In this document: positions 10,472 through 20,529 of the stretch, piece after piece
How positions within the stretch are numbered: the first letter of the stretch is position 1
How the letters are laid out: each line of letters opens with the position of its first letter
Source of the DNA: Copromyces sp. CBS 386.78
Lineage: Eukaryota > Ascomycota > Sordariomycetes > Sordariales > Sordariaceae
Length of the DNA: 64,000 bases
Direction: 5' to 3'
Assembly (NCBI GenBank): GCA_030685235.1
Contig: MU839107.1
Location: 372,001-436,000 of the forward strand
Position numbers and translations under genes: made by a program
Notes under the pieces: generated by a model
Databases searched by the model: none
What the model was told of the DNA's origin: nothing
Seen by the model: the letters and a program-made list of their open reading frames with translations, nothing else

Positions 10472-11358
10472 TATCTGTTATACAACGAAAGGAAGCTGAC
10501 CAGGGGCAGGCATGCCTTCAGACCTTGGACAAATGGACTTCCCTGGACTTGAGTGCACGAGATGGACAACAGAAGCATGATAACGAGAGGAGGGATGCCA
10601 GATATGTTTTGACGAGAGACGGCACACCAGTGTGAGCATGATAGCTCAGGCACAGGCGGTAGCGAACATGGAAGGTCATCGTGTGATATTATTGGCAACG
10701 AACAACATTGAGACTGTTAGAAGGAGTTGATCTATTTACTTGCACGATTCTATGACTATGATTACAAGGTTCATGCATTTCCACGCAAGGTCAATGCCTT
10801 GCATCTGCAGAAGCCCACCGTTGTCCTTGCAGCCCAAATGCAGGAGATCCAGTCACTGATCCGTGGTCAGGAGCGGGGGCTTGGATGATGTCTTCATTGG
10901 GTCTATCAACAACTTGTGGTCGATGGGAATGCAACCACTGATGGTGTGTGCCTGGATGGGGTGGAAGCAGTGGTGATGCTTGTTTTTTTCTTGAGCGATT
11001 ACAAGACGGAGGGCTTGTGTCGCTTCCGCAATCCTCGTGGAAGCGACCCCTCCTCTCAACCACATCCCAAAGACCCAGCCGTCGACGATAATGGGAGACA
11101 GAGGCTGAGCGCGACGGCGAGAGCCTACATCAGCAACGGACAGTGAAGTCTGTGGAGCGTCATCAAAATCGTTAGCAGTCGCACTGTCTTGAAGTTGAAT
11201 TGAAGACTTACCGTGGACACTCGCACCTCAGACGTTGGATGGCAGTGCTGACCCATCAAACGGATGACATTGGCTCAGACGCCTCCCTTTGGGCTTGAGC
11301 TTGCTGTTGCTGTGGCTCGAGCGAAGAAGCGAGGATGGCAGAATCCGAGTAGGACTCG
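10472..11358. other. No supported gene
   Basis: A short minus-strand frame at 10853-11065 (AQEKNKHHHCFHPIQAHT) has plausible codon use but no start or splice context. Nothing else stands out. Confidence 0.35.
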
Positions 11359-12298
11359 TTACAGTCCGCAGGAGCAGCACCAACCAGGCGCGAGAAGCAC
11401 CTCTAGGCCGGGCGCAACAAAGAGAAAGTTGTGGGAAAGCCAAGATGACGCGGGACCGAGGGAGAAGCAGCGGAGATCTCGATTGTCATGATTGAGGCCC
11501 AGGGGGGCGGACCTCGACTCTGTTGTAGGGGGAGTGTCAGTGATCACAACCCTTAACTCGGGATGAAGGGAATGGAATGGTCTTACTCGACATAAGGGCC
11601 AAGTGTCCGCCCCCTGGGAGAAGCAGCGGAGATCTAGATTGGCATGACTGAGACCGAGGGGGGCGGGCCTCGACTCTGGCGTAGAGGCAGTGTCAGTGAT
11701 CTAAAATCTCGACTCGGGATGAAGGGGAATTGACTTACTCGACGTAAGGGTCAAGGGTCCGCCCCCTCGGATGATTCAATGGCCTCATCAACTGTTGATC
11801 GAGAACGGCGGGACGATGTCCTGCTCACGAAAATATTGCCACGGTTAGATCACTACCATGGGCATGTCAGATGGGCTGACGAGCAAGAAGGACATACTTG
11901 AAGTTGCTGGGTGCCAACAGCCCCGAAGGACGCCAAACGGGCATGCCCAATGTTCCAACCCAGGATGGGACTAAAGGGCGAAGGGGGGGCAGCGGTCTGG
12001 TTGTGACCGAGATTGCTGCTGCTGCCCCCCCTTCGTCTCGCGTTATCTTGTTCTTTCGTTGCCCTCTGCTGTTGTTATGGTGGAGGTCAAGTTCGCTTGG
12101 CCCAACAAGAAGAAGGTCCGTGTCAGCGACGACATATGCAGTTGATGAGGTGCCGGTGGTGTGGTGTGGTGGTGAGGTTGGGGTGAGGCTGGAATTGTGA
12201 TAAAGGAAGAGAAACGGAAGAAGACCAGAGGACGGGAGGACGAGGATTTTGAACCAAGGGGGGCAAGTCAGATTCCTCTCAGCAGACCACAAGACCAC
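11359..12298 (-). CDS. Possible multi-exon gene containing a duplicated exon-like unit
   Basis: A coding-like minus-strand segment (about 12150-11900) reads TSSTAYVVADTDLLLVGP, then NKITRDEGGAAAAISVTT. It reaches a GTATGT donor at about 11897, with a GATCTAACC branch region and a GAGCAG acceptor near 11825. Downstream, each copy of a 156-bp tandem repeat (11461-11772) supplies a GTAAG donor and an AG acceptor around a segment starting AGTCGAGG. One frame then continues to a TAA at 11359. No ATG is obvious at the 5' side and no family is recognised. It may be an expressed gene of the genus or a relic. Confidence 0.3.
11461..11772. repeat. 156-bp tandem duplication
   Basis: Two direct copies, 11461-11616 and 11617-about 11772, at about 85% identity, each starting GGAGAAGCAGCGGAGATCT and ending with a GC-rich CCGCCCCCT block. 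The length is below the size at which RIP normally acts on duplications. Confidence 0.8.
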
Positions 12299-12558
12299 GT
12301 CTGGGGTTTCTAGGTACCTACAGGTACTGTAGCCCTAACTCGTCACCTTACCAGTCTCCCAACCATGAAACAAATCGAAGGCGAGGGACCAGCAGGCAGC
12401 CACGGGATCTAGAGGGCAACTTCGACGAACGAAGCAGGAACAGCCTGGCCCTGGGCAGCAGACCGGCGGAGGTACCAAGGTACCACCGGGTACGTACACT
12501 CCCGTCCTCCTCCCAAGGCCAAGGCAGTCAACCGGGGTCCGGGCTCCTTCCCTCGGGG

Positions 12559-12572
12559 TATATGTATTAGAT
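12559..12572 (+). promoter_or_regulatory. Conserved upstream box of tRNA-like genes (copy 1)
   Basis: TATATGTATTAGAT ending 30 nt before the tRNA start at 12603. The same 14-mer, at the same distance within 2 nt, precedes the tRNA-like genes at 9674 and 20483 on the minus strand. It is probably a Pol III TATA-type element. Confidence 0.7.
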
Positions 12573-12602
12573 ATTTGTGCACACCTTCCAACAAAAACCA
12601 AT

Positions 12603-12742
12603 GTGCGTTTGGCGCAGTGGTCAGCGTGTTCACTCCCAAACTGGGGTTCTGGAGAGCTGGCATCCCTCACAGTAAACCCCGGGTCCCTTGGTGGCTCTTG
12701 GGATAAAGTGAAAGGCCCCGGGTTCGAATCCCGGATCGCACA
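12603..12742 (+). tRNA. Intron-containing tRNA-like gene, anticodon uncertain
   Basis: Acceptor GTGCGTT pairs with ATCGCAC (one mismatch) and the discriminator is A. The A box is TGGCGCAGTGGTCAGC; the T arm is a perfect CCGGG/CCCGG around TTCGAAT. The anticodon stem TTCAC pairs with GTGAA, but only across about 65 nt of intervening sequence, so an intron at the canonical place after position 37 is inferred. The loop reads TCCCAA, which would put C at position 33, so the anticodon (CCA?) is doubtful. A T-run terminator (12747-12752) follows. It could be a functional tRNA, a pseudogene or a tRNA-derived SINE head. Confidence 0.65.
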
Positions 12743-13915
12743 CATCTTTTTTCCCCTTTCTTTTTGCCGTTTGTTTCGCCTTGCCCACCCCGCTCTCCAT
12801 GTTCGTGTCCCGTCCTGTGTGATGGCCCATGCCCCAGTGGCTCGGCTCGTCGGTGACACTCAGAGGCTGGATTTGGTTTACACAGAGAGAAGGAGCGTCT
12901 CCTAGCCGCAGTCAATAACAGTGCAACTCGCGTCATCAGAGAGACCGAAGTGGCACAAAACCGTGTCAACCTCAAGGCGGCGAACCTGTGTCTTTGCAGC
13001 TAGACGCATGTTGAGAGTTCAAGAGGTGAAATATTACGTCCAGATCACTTGCGAAGCTTGTCCCGAGATTCTACGAGGACACTTGCAAATTTTGGAACAA
13101 ACCCAAGAATCACACAGCCGTGATCAATTTTCCTATCACCGCACATTGTTATTAGAAGACATGGTTCTCGCGATTTCGAGAAAGATGACGGAGACTTGGT
13201 GTCAGTTACCAGATAAACGGACACATCATCCCGCCAACACAATCCACATTTCCCGCGCCTGACCTGGAACTGTCCGGTCTAGCATCAGCTTACTAACGGC
13301 ACCGGCAGGGACTGGACCATCAGCAGCTACTACAACACCTGGTCAGCCCAACATCTTGTTTGCGTGAAGAGATGGATCAATTTGTGAGCGAGTATGAGAT
13401 GTGAAGTGCGAGGTGACCAGCAGCACCACCGTCGCCCTCACCTAACGATTACTAGCAAAGAGCAAATATGAAGTTGGCGGGCATGCCAGACCAGGCACCG
13501 TGTCTTCTTCCATTTGCTAAACGCGAGAAATCTTCTCGTGCGGACATGGATGCATGTCACGAACTGGAACGGCAAGAGAAACATGGCAGTACAAACACAG
13601 GGCTTGAGCAGGCAGGGAAGTTCACGGCGAGGAAGATCACACAAGAGTCACACCAGGCAAAATCATAATCAGAGTGGCGAGAAATTTGATGTTTGTCGAA
13701 GTGAACCGAGTGAAAGAACAAGAAAGAAGAAAGAAAACCACCGAAGAAGAAGATAGTGAACCACCACCGAGCGACAAGTACCGAATCTTGCCAGACTGTC
13801 GCATGTCCATCACGAAGTATCAAGCTCCTCAAGATGCAAAATGAAAGAAAAAAGAAACCCAAACACCAAACACCGCGCGATAGTTGTTCCCCCTCCTCCC
13901 TCCACTCCTCCAAAC
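12743..13915. other. No supported gene
   Basis: A Pol III terminator lies just after the tRNA. The rest contains short frames on both strands without start, splice or family support. Purine-rich plus-strand tracts at 13680-13760 and a C-rich block at 13905-13985. Confidence 0.4.
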
Positions 13916-14418
13916 TCACCCCACCCCCACCCCCCCTGCGGAAGATCTCCTCTTCCCTTCAGCCCATCCCCCCCCGACAACACCCCTCCAGCTCAGACTG
14001 GGTAGTGTCAAAGTGTATTCGGTGCGCGTCGCGCGGCCCGAGGTCTTGTAGGCAGGTCGACAAGCGGGATGTCGCCGCTCATTTGGTTGAGCTCGTGGCT
14101 CGAAAACAGACCTACGTCCGGGTTGCCGTAGCGCCGCGGAGCTGTGGCAGGACAAGGAAGCGTTAGTGACGAAGTCGCGACAAAACGGAGGTGAAGTAAT
14201 TGTGAGGAAGGGAAAAGTGAATGGAATGGCGTGAATGAAGCAGCAGAAATCAGAAGTGTAGAAGTAGGTACTCACAAGGTGTCGCATCTCTCTCTTCTCC
14301 ACATGAGGTAGAGGGCCAACATGATGATGATGACGGTCATGAAGACAAGCAGGGCAATGAGCGCCACCGAGTTGAGGATGTCGTTGGCGGTGCTTGTGTT
14401 CAAGTTGTTGGCGTCCAT
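13916..14418 (-). CDS. Small single-span membrane protein
   Basis: The start ATG at 14418 has an A-rich context (ATCAAAATGG). Exon 1 (14276-14418) encodes a short polar N-terminus, then a hydrophobic span (VALIALLVFMTVIIIMLALYL) and WRRER, so the N-terminus is probably outside or lumenal and the basic tail cytosolic. The GTGAGT donor, TCACTAACG branch and CCACAG acceptor define an intron at 14142-14275. Splicing gives phase 2 and a 122-residue product ending at 13916. Oddly, the best codon use in exon 2 lies in the next frame (RYGNPDVGLFSSHELNQMSG, ending near 14006), which the visible splice sites do not reach. A TATAAAG lies 141 bp upstream (14559-14565). Family unknown. Confidence 0.6.
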
Positions 14419-14558
14419 TTTGATGATGTGTTGAAGGCGCTTGTGGTTTGGGTGAGACTTTGGCTTGTGTGATGAGAGGAGTGATAGAAGTGTGGTTGTG
14501 TGGGGGAGAGAGAAAAAAGAAGAATAAGATTTTCCCCGGCGTTGAAGATTTGGGATAC

Positions 14559-14565
14559 CTTTATA
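14559..14565 (-). promoter_or_regulatory. TATA box of small membrane protein gene
   Basis: TATAAAG on the minus strand, 141 bp upstream of the ATG at 14418, followed by a C/A-rich leader with no stable upstream frame. Confidence 0.5.
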
Positions 14566-14619
14566 CCCCTCCAGTGGCAGGTACCTCGCGAGTGCAAATT
14601 TGGACAACTGCCAGACAGC

Positions 14620-15720
14620 TCGGAGACCGGATGGAAGTGAAGGCTGCCAGTGGCAGGACACGAAGAAATCTGGCAGAGTGAATGGAAGGAAAGAATTCAG
14701 CTGGCAGGAACGACAAGATCAAAAGATCAGACGACGGGACCGAAATTTCAATACCACACGGGATGCCAAGCTCCCAAGCTGGCACTTCTTACAGAGGAGC
14801 AACATGAAGAGCCATGACGAGGAGAGATGTGTACGAAGGGCAAGAGCAAGAGACCGTTTACACGCCGGGACCGAAGCTGTCAGGCTGCCAGCTCCCAACC
14901 TCAAGGTTCAGATTGGCATTCACCAGAGACGTCACTGCATGAGGGCCAGAGCCTCAGCCAGCAACGGGGTACGTAGGTACCTGCTGGCCTCCACTTCCTT
15001 CTTCCTTCACTCCTTCTCAATCCTCAACTTGCCCTGACCCCTCTGCCAACTGAAGAACTGCCTATTTCCATGTTCATCACAAGAGGAAAGCACAAGCTAC
15101 TAGAGAAGATGGAGGAAAGACTTTATTCGGACGGGAAAGGAAGGGTAAGGCAAACGGAAGAAGCAAGAGCAAAAAACAGACGACAGGACCGATTCTGTCA
15201 GGTACCAAACTCTGGCCGTCCTCCCGAGCAGTACCTACTACTTAGTAATCACAGAAATTTCCAGAGGCATCACGGCCAGCAGCAGTGTACGTACCTCCTG
15301 CGTTTCTTACTACCTGCCATGGATCTTCTTGTATTCCTTCCTTCCCTCACGAATCTTGACTTCCATCTCCTTCTCCCTCCGCTAGCGGAATGACTGCCAG
15401 TTGCATGACAGGGATAAGGCAGAAGATGGCAATAGGAACGGAAGGAAGGAAAGAAAGACTTGATCTGTCAGGAAGGGCACGGCCTAGGGAAGGAGCAAGA
15501 GCAGAAGATCAGGCGACGAGACCGATGGCTGAGATTACCAGGGGCAGGCTTCCAACCATGTCCGCGACCTTCCAGAGCAGGCAGTCACCATTGACTACAT
15601 TACCTACCTATTCTAGAGCCGCAGCCGTGCCAGCAGAGGTACCTCCCTTAGGTACATTATGTTCCTTGTGCCTTCCTCCTTCCAGCCAAAATCTCAACCT
15701 AGGGTACCTACGTGCCCCTC
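14620..15720. repeat. Three degenerate ~340-bp repeat units
   Basis: Similar blocks recur at about 14.70-15.05, 15.08-15.40 and 15.40-15.72 kb. Each has a GGAAGGAAAGA-type lead, then AGCAAGAGCA, then GACGACRGGACCGA, then CTGTCAGG, then a GGTACGTACCT-type word. The similarity is loose and irregular, suggesting old tandem copies. No coding potential. Confidence 0.4.
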
Positions 15721-16530
15721 CCATCTGGCCTCTGCCCTCTGCCCTCTGCCCCGCCTTGCCCCCGCCCTCTGCCCGACTTTTGCCCCCCTGTCTTCCACTC
15801 AAAGCAGGCAACTACCTTACCTACCTCATCCTCCCCCCTCCCCTACACCGCTCCAATCACTTCGAATACCTGGATAAGCTCACCCTCTTCGAATCCCGAT
15901 TCGAACAAGAGCCCAAAGAAGCGCGGTTGGCGTCGTGGTATAACGTGTCCACCACTTGACGGGCACATACATACGGGTTGAAATCCCCGCCGGACCACGT
16001 TGAAAGACCGAATTTGAATTTGGGGCTATATACTTGGGGTTGAGGAGCTTGAGTTTTGCACGTCGACGATCTCTCGTATCAGGGGTTGTGCTGACGCTTG
16101 AGAGGAGAGACAGAGGGGAGTGTTGAAGCCGGTTGCTGATTTGTGATTCTGTTCTGAGCTGGATTCAGTTCTTGCCTCTCTGATGCCTCGAGACTTTCGA
16201 GTGTCTTTGACACTTTTTTTTCTTTTCCTTCTTTGCAAGATTCAACTTGCTTCGTATTACTTTGACTGATGCCATTCGTCCATGTGAATGTCAAGCCATG
16301 GCCTAGGACTAGTATTACTTCCACGGACACTGCTTCTTTCCGGAATCTGGAGGCTGGTGATGATAACTCCAGTGATGCAAGGTCACTTTACAAGAACAAT
16401 CAACGTCGTGAGGATGGCATATTCGTTGGTCATGCATGTACAAGAGACACTCGACGGTAACAACATGTATTTCAACAGATAGAAGCTATTACGAGAGTGA
16501 TGACTGCTTTCACCTTCTTGGAAACAAACC
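15721..16530. other. No supported gene
   Basis: C/T-rich DNA up to about 15.9 kb, then mixed sequence before the TA-flanked element. No start/splice-supported frame. Confidence 0.4.
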
Positions 16531-16532
16531 TA

Positions 16533-17162
16533 CCGCAGCGGGAATATAAGGAGGTTTTCTAGACTAGAAGGTAGTTATCTAGGCTAGATCTGAAAACTAA
16601 ACTTGTCTGGTGAACTAGCCTAGATGCATTTGTTTAGCCTAGACGAATTGATTTAGCCTAGACGAAAAATGGAGGCCTTTGATTGGTCGGATTTGAGTGC
16701 AAAATGGTAAAAGCCAAAGACCCCTATAGGGGCCTTGTAGAAGGTTACCTTACTATAGGGGTTATTAGTTAATAGTAATTTTTCCGATAATCTTTAGTAG
16801 TCTAAGACTTTGGCTTCAAAGTCCGGATGAAGGTATTTACAGTTCCGCGCGCGAAACTTTTCGCGCAACGGAAAAAAAGCTGTTACTAGTTGGAATCGAA
16901 CTAGCGATCACAAGGGAGACAGCGACGACAAGAACCATTGAACCACTAGCCCAATTAATTGAAATTGGGCTTCGTTCTTTCCTTTAATATAGGGTAAGAG
17001 GAAATGAACTTTGGGAAAGAAGGAACTATTACCAAAATAGATTTAACTAATCAAAGGCCCCTATTGGCCGTTTAGCCTAGATCAATTTGTTTAGGCTAAA
17101 TGCTCAGTCTAGCCTAGACGAACATTTCTAGCCCAGATGGCCGCTTTATTTTCCCGCTATGG
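16533..17162 (-). mobile_element. TA-flanked miniature inverted-repeat element, copy 1
   Basis: The termini CCGCAGCGGGAA and (inverted) CCATAGCGGGAA are flanked by TA on both sides. Subterminal CTAGRCTAG-type iterons occur near both ends. The interior is in reverse orientation relative to the copies at 39.2 and 43.2 kb and holds the same tRNA-like cassette. No transposase frame at 630 bp, so it is non-autonomous. Around 16755 it contains the uninterrupted site (AACTAATAACCCC on the reverse strand) into which another MITE inserted in copy 2. Confidence 0.8.
16882..16954 (-). ncRNA. tRNA-like Pol III cassette in element copy 1
   Basis: Minus strand: an A-box-like TAGTGGTTCAATGGTTC and a perfect B box TTCGATTCC, spaced as in a tRNA and followed by a T run (complement of 16872-16878). 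Paired arms are weak, so this is tRNA-like rather than a functional tRNA. The D-arm and TTGTCG portion most resembles tRNA-Asp. Confidence 0.6.
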
Positions 17163-17164
17163 TA

Positions 17165-18435
17165 ACAACTCCGGGAAGCGAAGAGGAAGGACAAGGTTGA
17201 CAAAGAGTGAAAGTGGAGATGGAACGTGCAAGATGGGAGGAACTGTTGGATAAGGTAGATGTACCGCAGCATGTTCTCGAGGCACACGGACTCATGCATG
17301 GATAGAACGCAAAGGCGACGGTCTGCTTCAACACTCCGTGTTTTCTCTATCTAGGGCATAGTCTACCTCCCTCCTCTACCTCCCTCCTCTACCTCCCTCC
17401 TCTATCTCCCTCCTCTACCTCCCTCCTCTACCTCCCTCCTCTATCTCCCTCCTTTACCTCTTCTACCTGGCGACGAAGCCAAGGTTCGGAACACGGCGGA
17501 AAATACGGTCAAGCTCCTCCGGCGCTCCCCCGCCTAATGATCTCCTAGGTGGGCTACGCCCGCGGGTACCTATGACAAGGAACAAATGGTCAGCATTCGT
17601 CATCGTACTACAACCACAGCAAAAGGAGAAATTGTCTGAAAACAAGCAAACACATACACTCTATGTTATGTTGTTAGCAGAGGCCGAAGGTCCAGAACAT
17701 CGCTTGACCGGTATAGTCACAGCACCGCTTTTGATAGTCGTCGTTGCCCTCTGCTGCCACTCATGCTGCCACTCATGCTGCCGTCACCGAGAAGGTTGCA
17801 GGAAGGATATTGGCTGCTGACAAGAAAGTCGTTCTCCGCTTGCCGGAAGAGACTTCATGCCGGTGGGTTGGACCAGAAGACACCCGTATACCGCACACAG
17901 TATAACGCAGATAGCACGGTTGCCACCATCAGGAGAGAAGGGCATTTGAGGAATCTGCACCTTCAATCCATCCTCGTTGGTCCAGAGCTTGACTTCCCGC
18001 ACCGTCCCTAATGTCCTCGCGCACCCTTTTTGCTTGCGGTCTTCAGTCGGTGTGTGAGGAGAACACCGGGCAAGGTTCCGCTGATCTCACCAGCGAGCCC
18101 TCTTGTCGACGACATCAAGGACGATCTTGCTCTTCTTTCCGCTGGTCTGGGGGAGGTTGAGTTCGAGGGTGTTCTTGAGGCGGCCGATAGAGGTAGTGGT
18201 GATGATTGGATGAAAAGGATGGTGGTGATGATGAAAAGGATGGTGGTGATCCTATTGAGTGAAGGAAGAAGAAAGAAGAAAGGTACAGGTAGAAAGGAGG
18301 AGAGACCTCTTTCCATCTTGCAGCCAAAGTCTTGGCCTACCTTAACGCTGCCTTAATGTTGCAGGATTGCAGCTGCGGATCCTGCACGTTAACACGTTTA
18401 TTTCCTAAAATCCCTAACGCGGACCCGAACAGGCC
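17165..18435. other. Gene-poor stretch with coding-like fragments
   Basis: Minus-strand fragments have good codon use. About 18170-18060 reads RLKNTLELNLPQTSGKKSK, then IVLDVVDKRA, up to a GTGAGA donor-like site. About 18000-17790 reads REVKLWTNEDGLKVQIPQMP. They are in incompatible frames with the visible splice sites, so I suspect a broken gene. No family recognised. Two 21-bp direct repeats (GGATGGTGGTGAT-type) lie near 18215-18250. Confidence 0.3.
17363..17455. repeat. 13-bp minisatellite
   Basis: Seven consecutive CTACCTCCCTCCT units (two with TAT for TAC), then a diverged partial unit. Confidence 0.9.
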
Positions 18436-18444
18436 TTAGGTGAC

Positions 18445-18477
18445 TAGTAGTTGGGTCGGTGACAACCAGCGAATCCC
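18445..18477 (+). pseudogene. 5S rRNA 3'-region fragment
   Basis: TAGTAGTTGGGTCGGTGACA and the following AACCAGCGAATCCC match the 3' part of Neurospora 5S rRNA as I remember it, with about two mismatches over 33 nt. The 5' two-thirds are absent. Neurospora 5S genes are dispersed singly, so stray fragments are expected. Confidence 0.6.
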
Positions 18478-19047
18478 AGGTGGGGAGGAACCTCGCCGAA
18501 CCTTGCGTAAAACCGTTTCACGAGGTGATGTATCGTGACGAAGACCCTGATGCTTCCTGCACTTGAACAGGGCAAGTACCATATGAGTGGACGACGGGGA
18601 GCATTGGAGGAGCATGTTGAGGAGGGCGAGATTCGAGAGGAGAGTGGCTACTGCCGAGGGGATTGGTTGGAGTGTCTGTGTCATTAGGGTGTCAGACTTC
18701 TGTTTCTTGTGGTCTTGCTGCTTCTCAAGCAAGAAGGAGAGGTAGATCTGCGAACAAATAACACCAAAGTGAAGGAAAATGACACTCACGCTTTGAAGCC
18801 TTTACGGGCGAGGGAGCCCCTTGGGCTTCGGGGTGCTAGTCACATAAATCAGGAGGGAGGCCTGGCGGATAACCGCATGGGCTGGGAGAGGGTAGGGGCC
18901 CGGGACACGGGAAGTCTGGTGCTGAGACCGGGTGGTCACCACCGCATGGATCGCGGTGTCCGTGGTGGGTGCGATGGGCTGGGCCGGATGAGGGAACGGC
19001 CCGGGACAGGTGGTGCCGGTGGTGTGATGTTGGTCAGTCTGCTCATG

Positions 19048-19053
19048 GTGAGC

Positions 19054-19091
<38 letters not shown>

Positions 19092-19092
19092 G
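19048..19092. repeat. (CTG)n microsatellite
   Basis: A run of about 13 CTG triplets, CAG on the minus strand where it encodes poly-Gln. Confidence 0.9.
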
Positions 19093-19341
19093 CCATGATT
19101 GTCAGCTGAATGCTCAGATGGACGGGAGTGATGGCGCGTTCACCCTGGAGTGAAAGCAAAGTGACGGCCCTGGATCACCCACGGTGGTGACGACGCGGGA
19201 ATCCTTGTAGAAGGAAGTTTCTTGCCGTGATACAGGAGTGGTCTTATGCGGAAGGAGATGGAGGTATGTGTGGAGGAATGAGGTCAAGGTGGGGGACAGC
19301 GATGAACACGATCTGAGATGGCGACTTACTGGCGAGGACAT

Positions 19342-20340
19342 GTTGTAGTGGCCTTGATGAAACGGCTTTGGACCTTGTTCTTGCGAAGCTTGTTGGTTGT
19401 AATGGGGAGTCGTGTTGATGACGATGGTTGGAGATGGAAGTCAAGGAGGAAAGGAAGAGGAAGAGAGTGGAAGCAAGAAGAAGAGGATTTTACAACCTCG
19501 CGGGGACTCACAACCCGGCTCAGCCTGCGAGATCCAGTCCGGCACCGGGTAACAGCGCAGCTGCCTGCCAAATTTGATCTTCCAATGTGTGCGTGAGGGT
19601 GGCCAGGCTGGAAGGAAAAAGCGGAAGGAACGAGGAGTATGACGCCCACGCAGCCAGGCCTCAACAGCGGGCGGAGGTACGTACCTCTACCCTGTCCTCG
19701 AGGTACCACCATATAGGTCAGTCGTCTATGCCTTCTGTTCCAAACAAAAAAAGCGCGGCTAGCAAGACGGTCAACGCATCCACCTTTTTGGAGACCATCC
19801 GGGTTGCAATCACCGGCGAGCCACAATTAAAGACCGTTTCTGGGGGAACAAATGGACGTAAGGAAAATGTGGAAGACCCAGGTTCCAGTGCTGGACCGCG
19901 CAGTCATGTTTTTGGTATTTTCCCATGGTGAAGAAGAAAACCTGAAGTCAGGCAGCTTATATCTGGTGCACGAAATACTTCTTGCTGGTGATAAGAGTTC
20001 TCCTGCGTCACTGGCAGTCTCTTCCACTTGCACAATGAGCTTGATGACGTTGTTCCTCCACTACATGTAGACCACATACAACTGCTGCGTCAAGTTTGAA
20101 GATTTTGCTATACATTATCTCAAGGGAACATCTAAAGCCTTGGGAAATGACAGTCTATGGGAAAATATAACTGGAAGCTCAACATCGATGAGAAGTAGTC
20201 AATAATCCTCTTGACTTTGCAATAGAGAGACGCAGAACCAAATGAACAGGGACTACAAACGAGGGGCAACAAGAAGCACCAGGGAAAAAGATAACAAGGA
20301 GAAAGAAAGAGGAATAAAAGGAAGAAAAGCAAAAAAGGAT
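19342..20340. other. No supported gene
   Basis: Mixed-strand short frames only. GGTACGTACCT and GAGGTACCACC words near 19675-19712. The stretch 20286-20340 is A-rich and provides the terminator of the minus-strand tRNA-like gene. Confidence 0.35.
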
Positions 20341-20483
20341 GTGCAGTCTGGGAGTCGAACCCAGGACCTTTCGCAGCCACCGCGGATTCCAGCACTGTCT
20401 AATGAGGTGTGCCAACCCCCATATTCGGTACTGGAACCTTCCGCGTTGAGAAGCGAACGCGCTGACCACTGCGCCAACCGCAC
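20340..20483 (-). tRNA. Intron-containing tRNA-like gene, anticodon CTC?
   Basis: Minus strand, 5' at 20483: acceptor GTGCGGT pairs fully with ACTGCAC (one G-U) and the discriminator is A. The A box is TGGCGCAGTGGTCAGCGCG. The anticodon stem TTCGC pairs with GCGAA only across about 70 nt, implying an intron after position 37 (loop TTCTCA, T33 present, anticodon CTC). The T arm is CTGGG/CCCAG around TTCGACT, followed by a T6 terminator. The acceptor sequence differs from ordinary Glu tRNAs, so the isotype should be checked. The long intron and its similarity to the 12603 gene suggest a family. Confidence 0.7.
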
Positions 20484-20515
20484 AGTTGGTTGTTTGTTGA
20501 AGAGGGGACACAGAG

Positions 20516-20529
20516 ATCTAATACATATA
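20516..20529 (-). promoter_or_regulatory. Conserved upstream box of tRNA-like genes (copy 3)
   Basis: TATATGTATTAGAT on the minus strand, ending 32 nt before the tRNA 5' end at 20483; the third identical copy in the window. Confidence 0.7.

Larger units (their letters stand above)
18436..19341 (-). pseudogene. Poly-Gln gene with in-frame stop (possibly two genes)
   Basis: An ATG at 19341 is followed after four codons by a GTAAGT donor. A CTGAC branch and a CAG acceptor inside the CAG run (about 19087) join it in phase to a poly-Gln exon. That exon continues AHHEQTDQHHTTGTTCPGP, then VPGPYPLPAHAVIRQASL to a TAA at 18802-18804. Seven codons later a GTGAGT donor and a TTCGCAG acceptor lead in the same frame to a second coding-like exon (IYLSFLLEKQQDHKKQKSD, then SAVATLLSNLALLNMLL), which ends at 18436. 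Read together, the TAA looks like a nonsense change within one gene (CAA to TAA would explain it). Alternatively the first part is a complete small protein. Family unknown. Confidence 0.35.

Noticed and set aside
17363..17455. CRISPR-like regular repeat
   Set aside because: The units are directly adjacent with no spacers and the genome is eukaryotic; it is a minisatellite.
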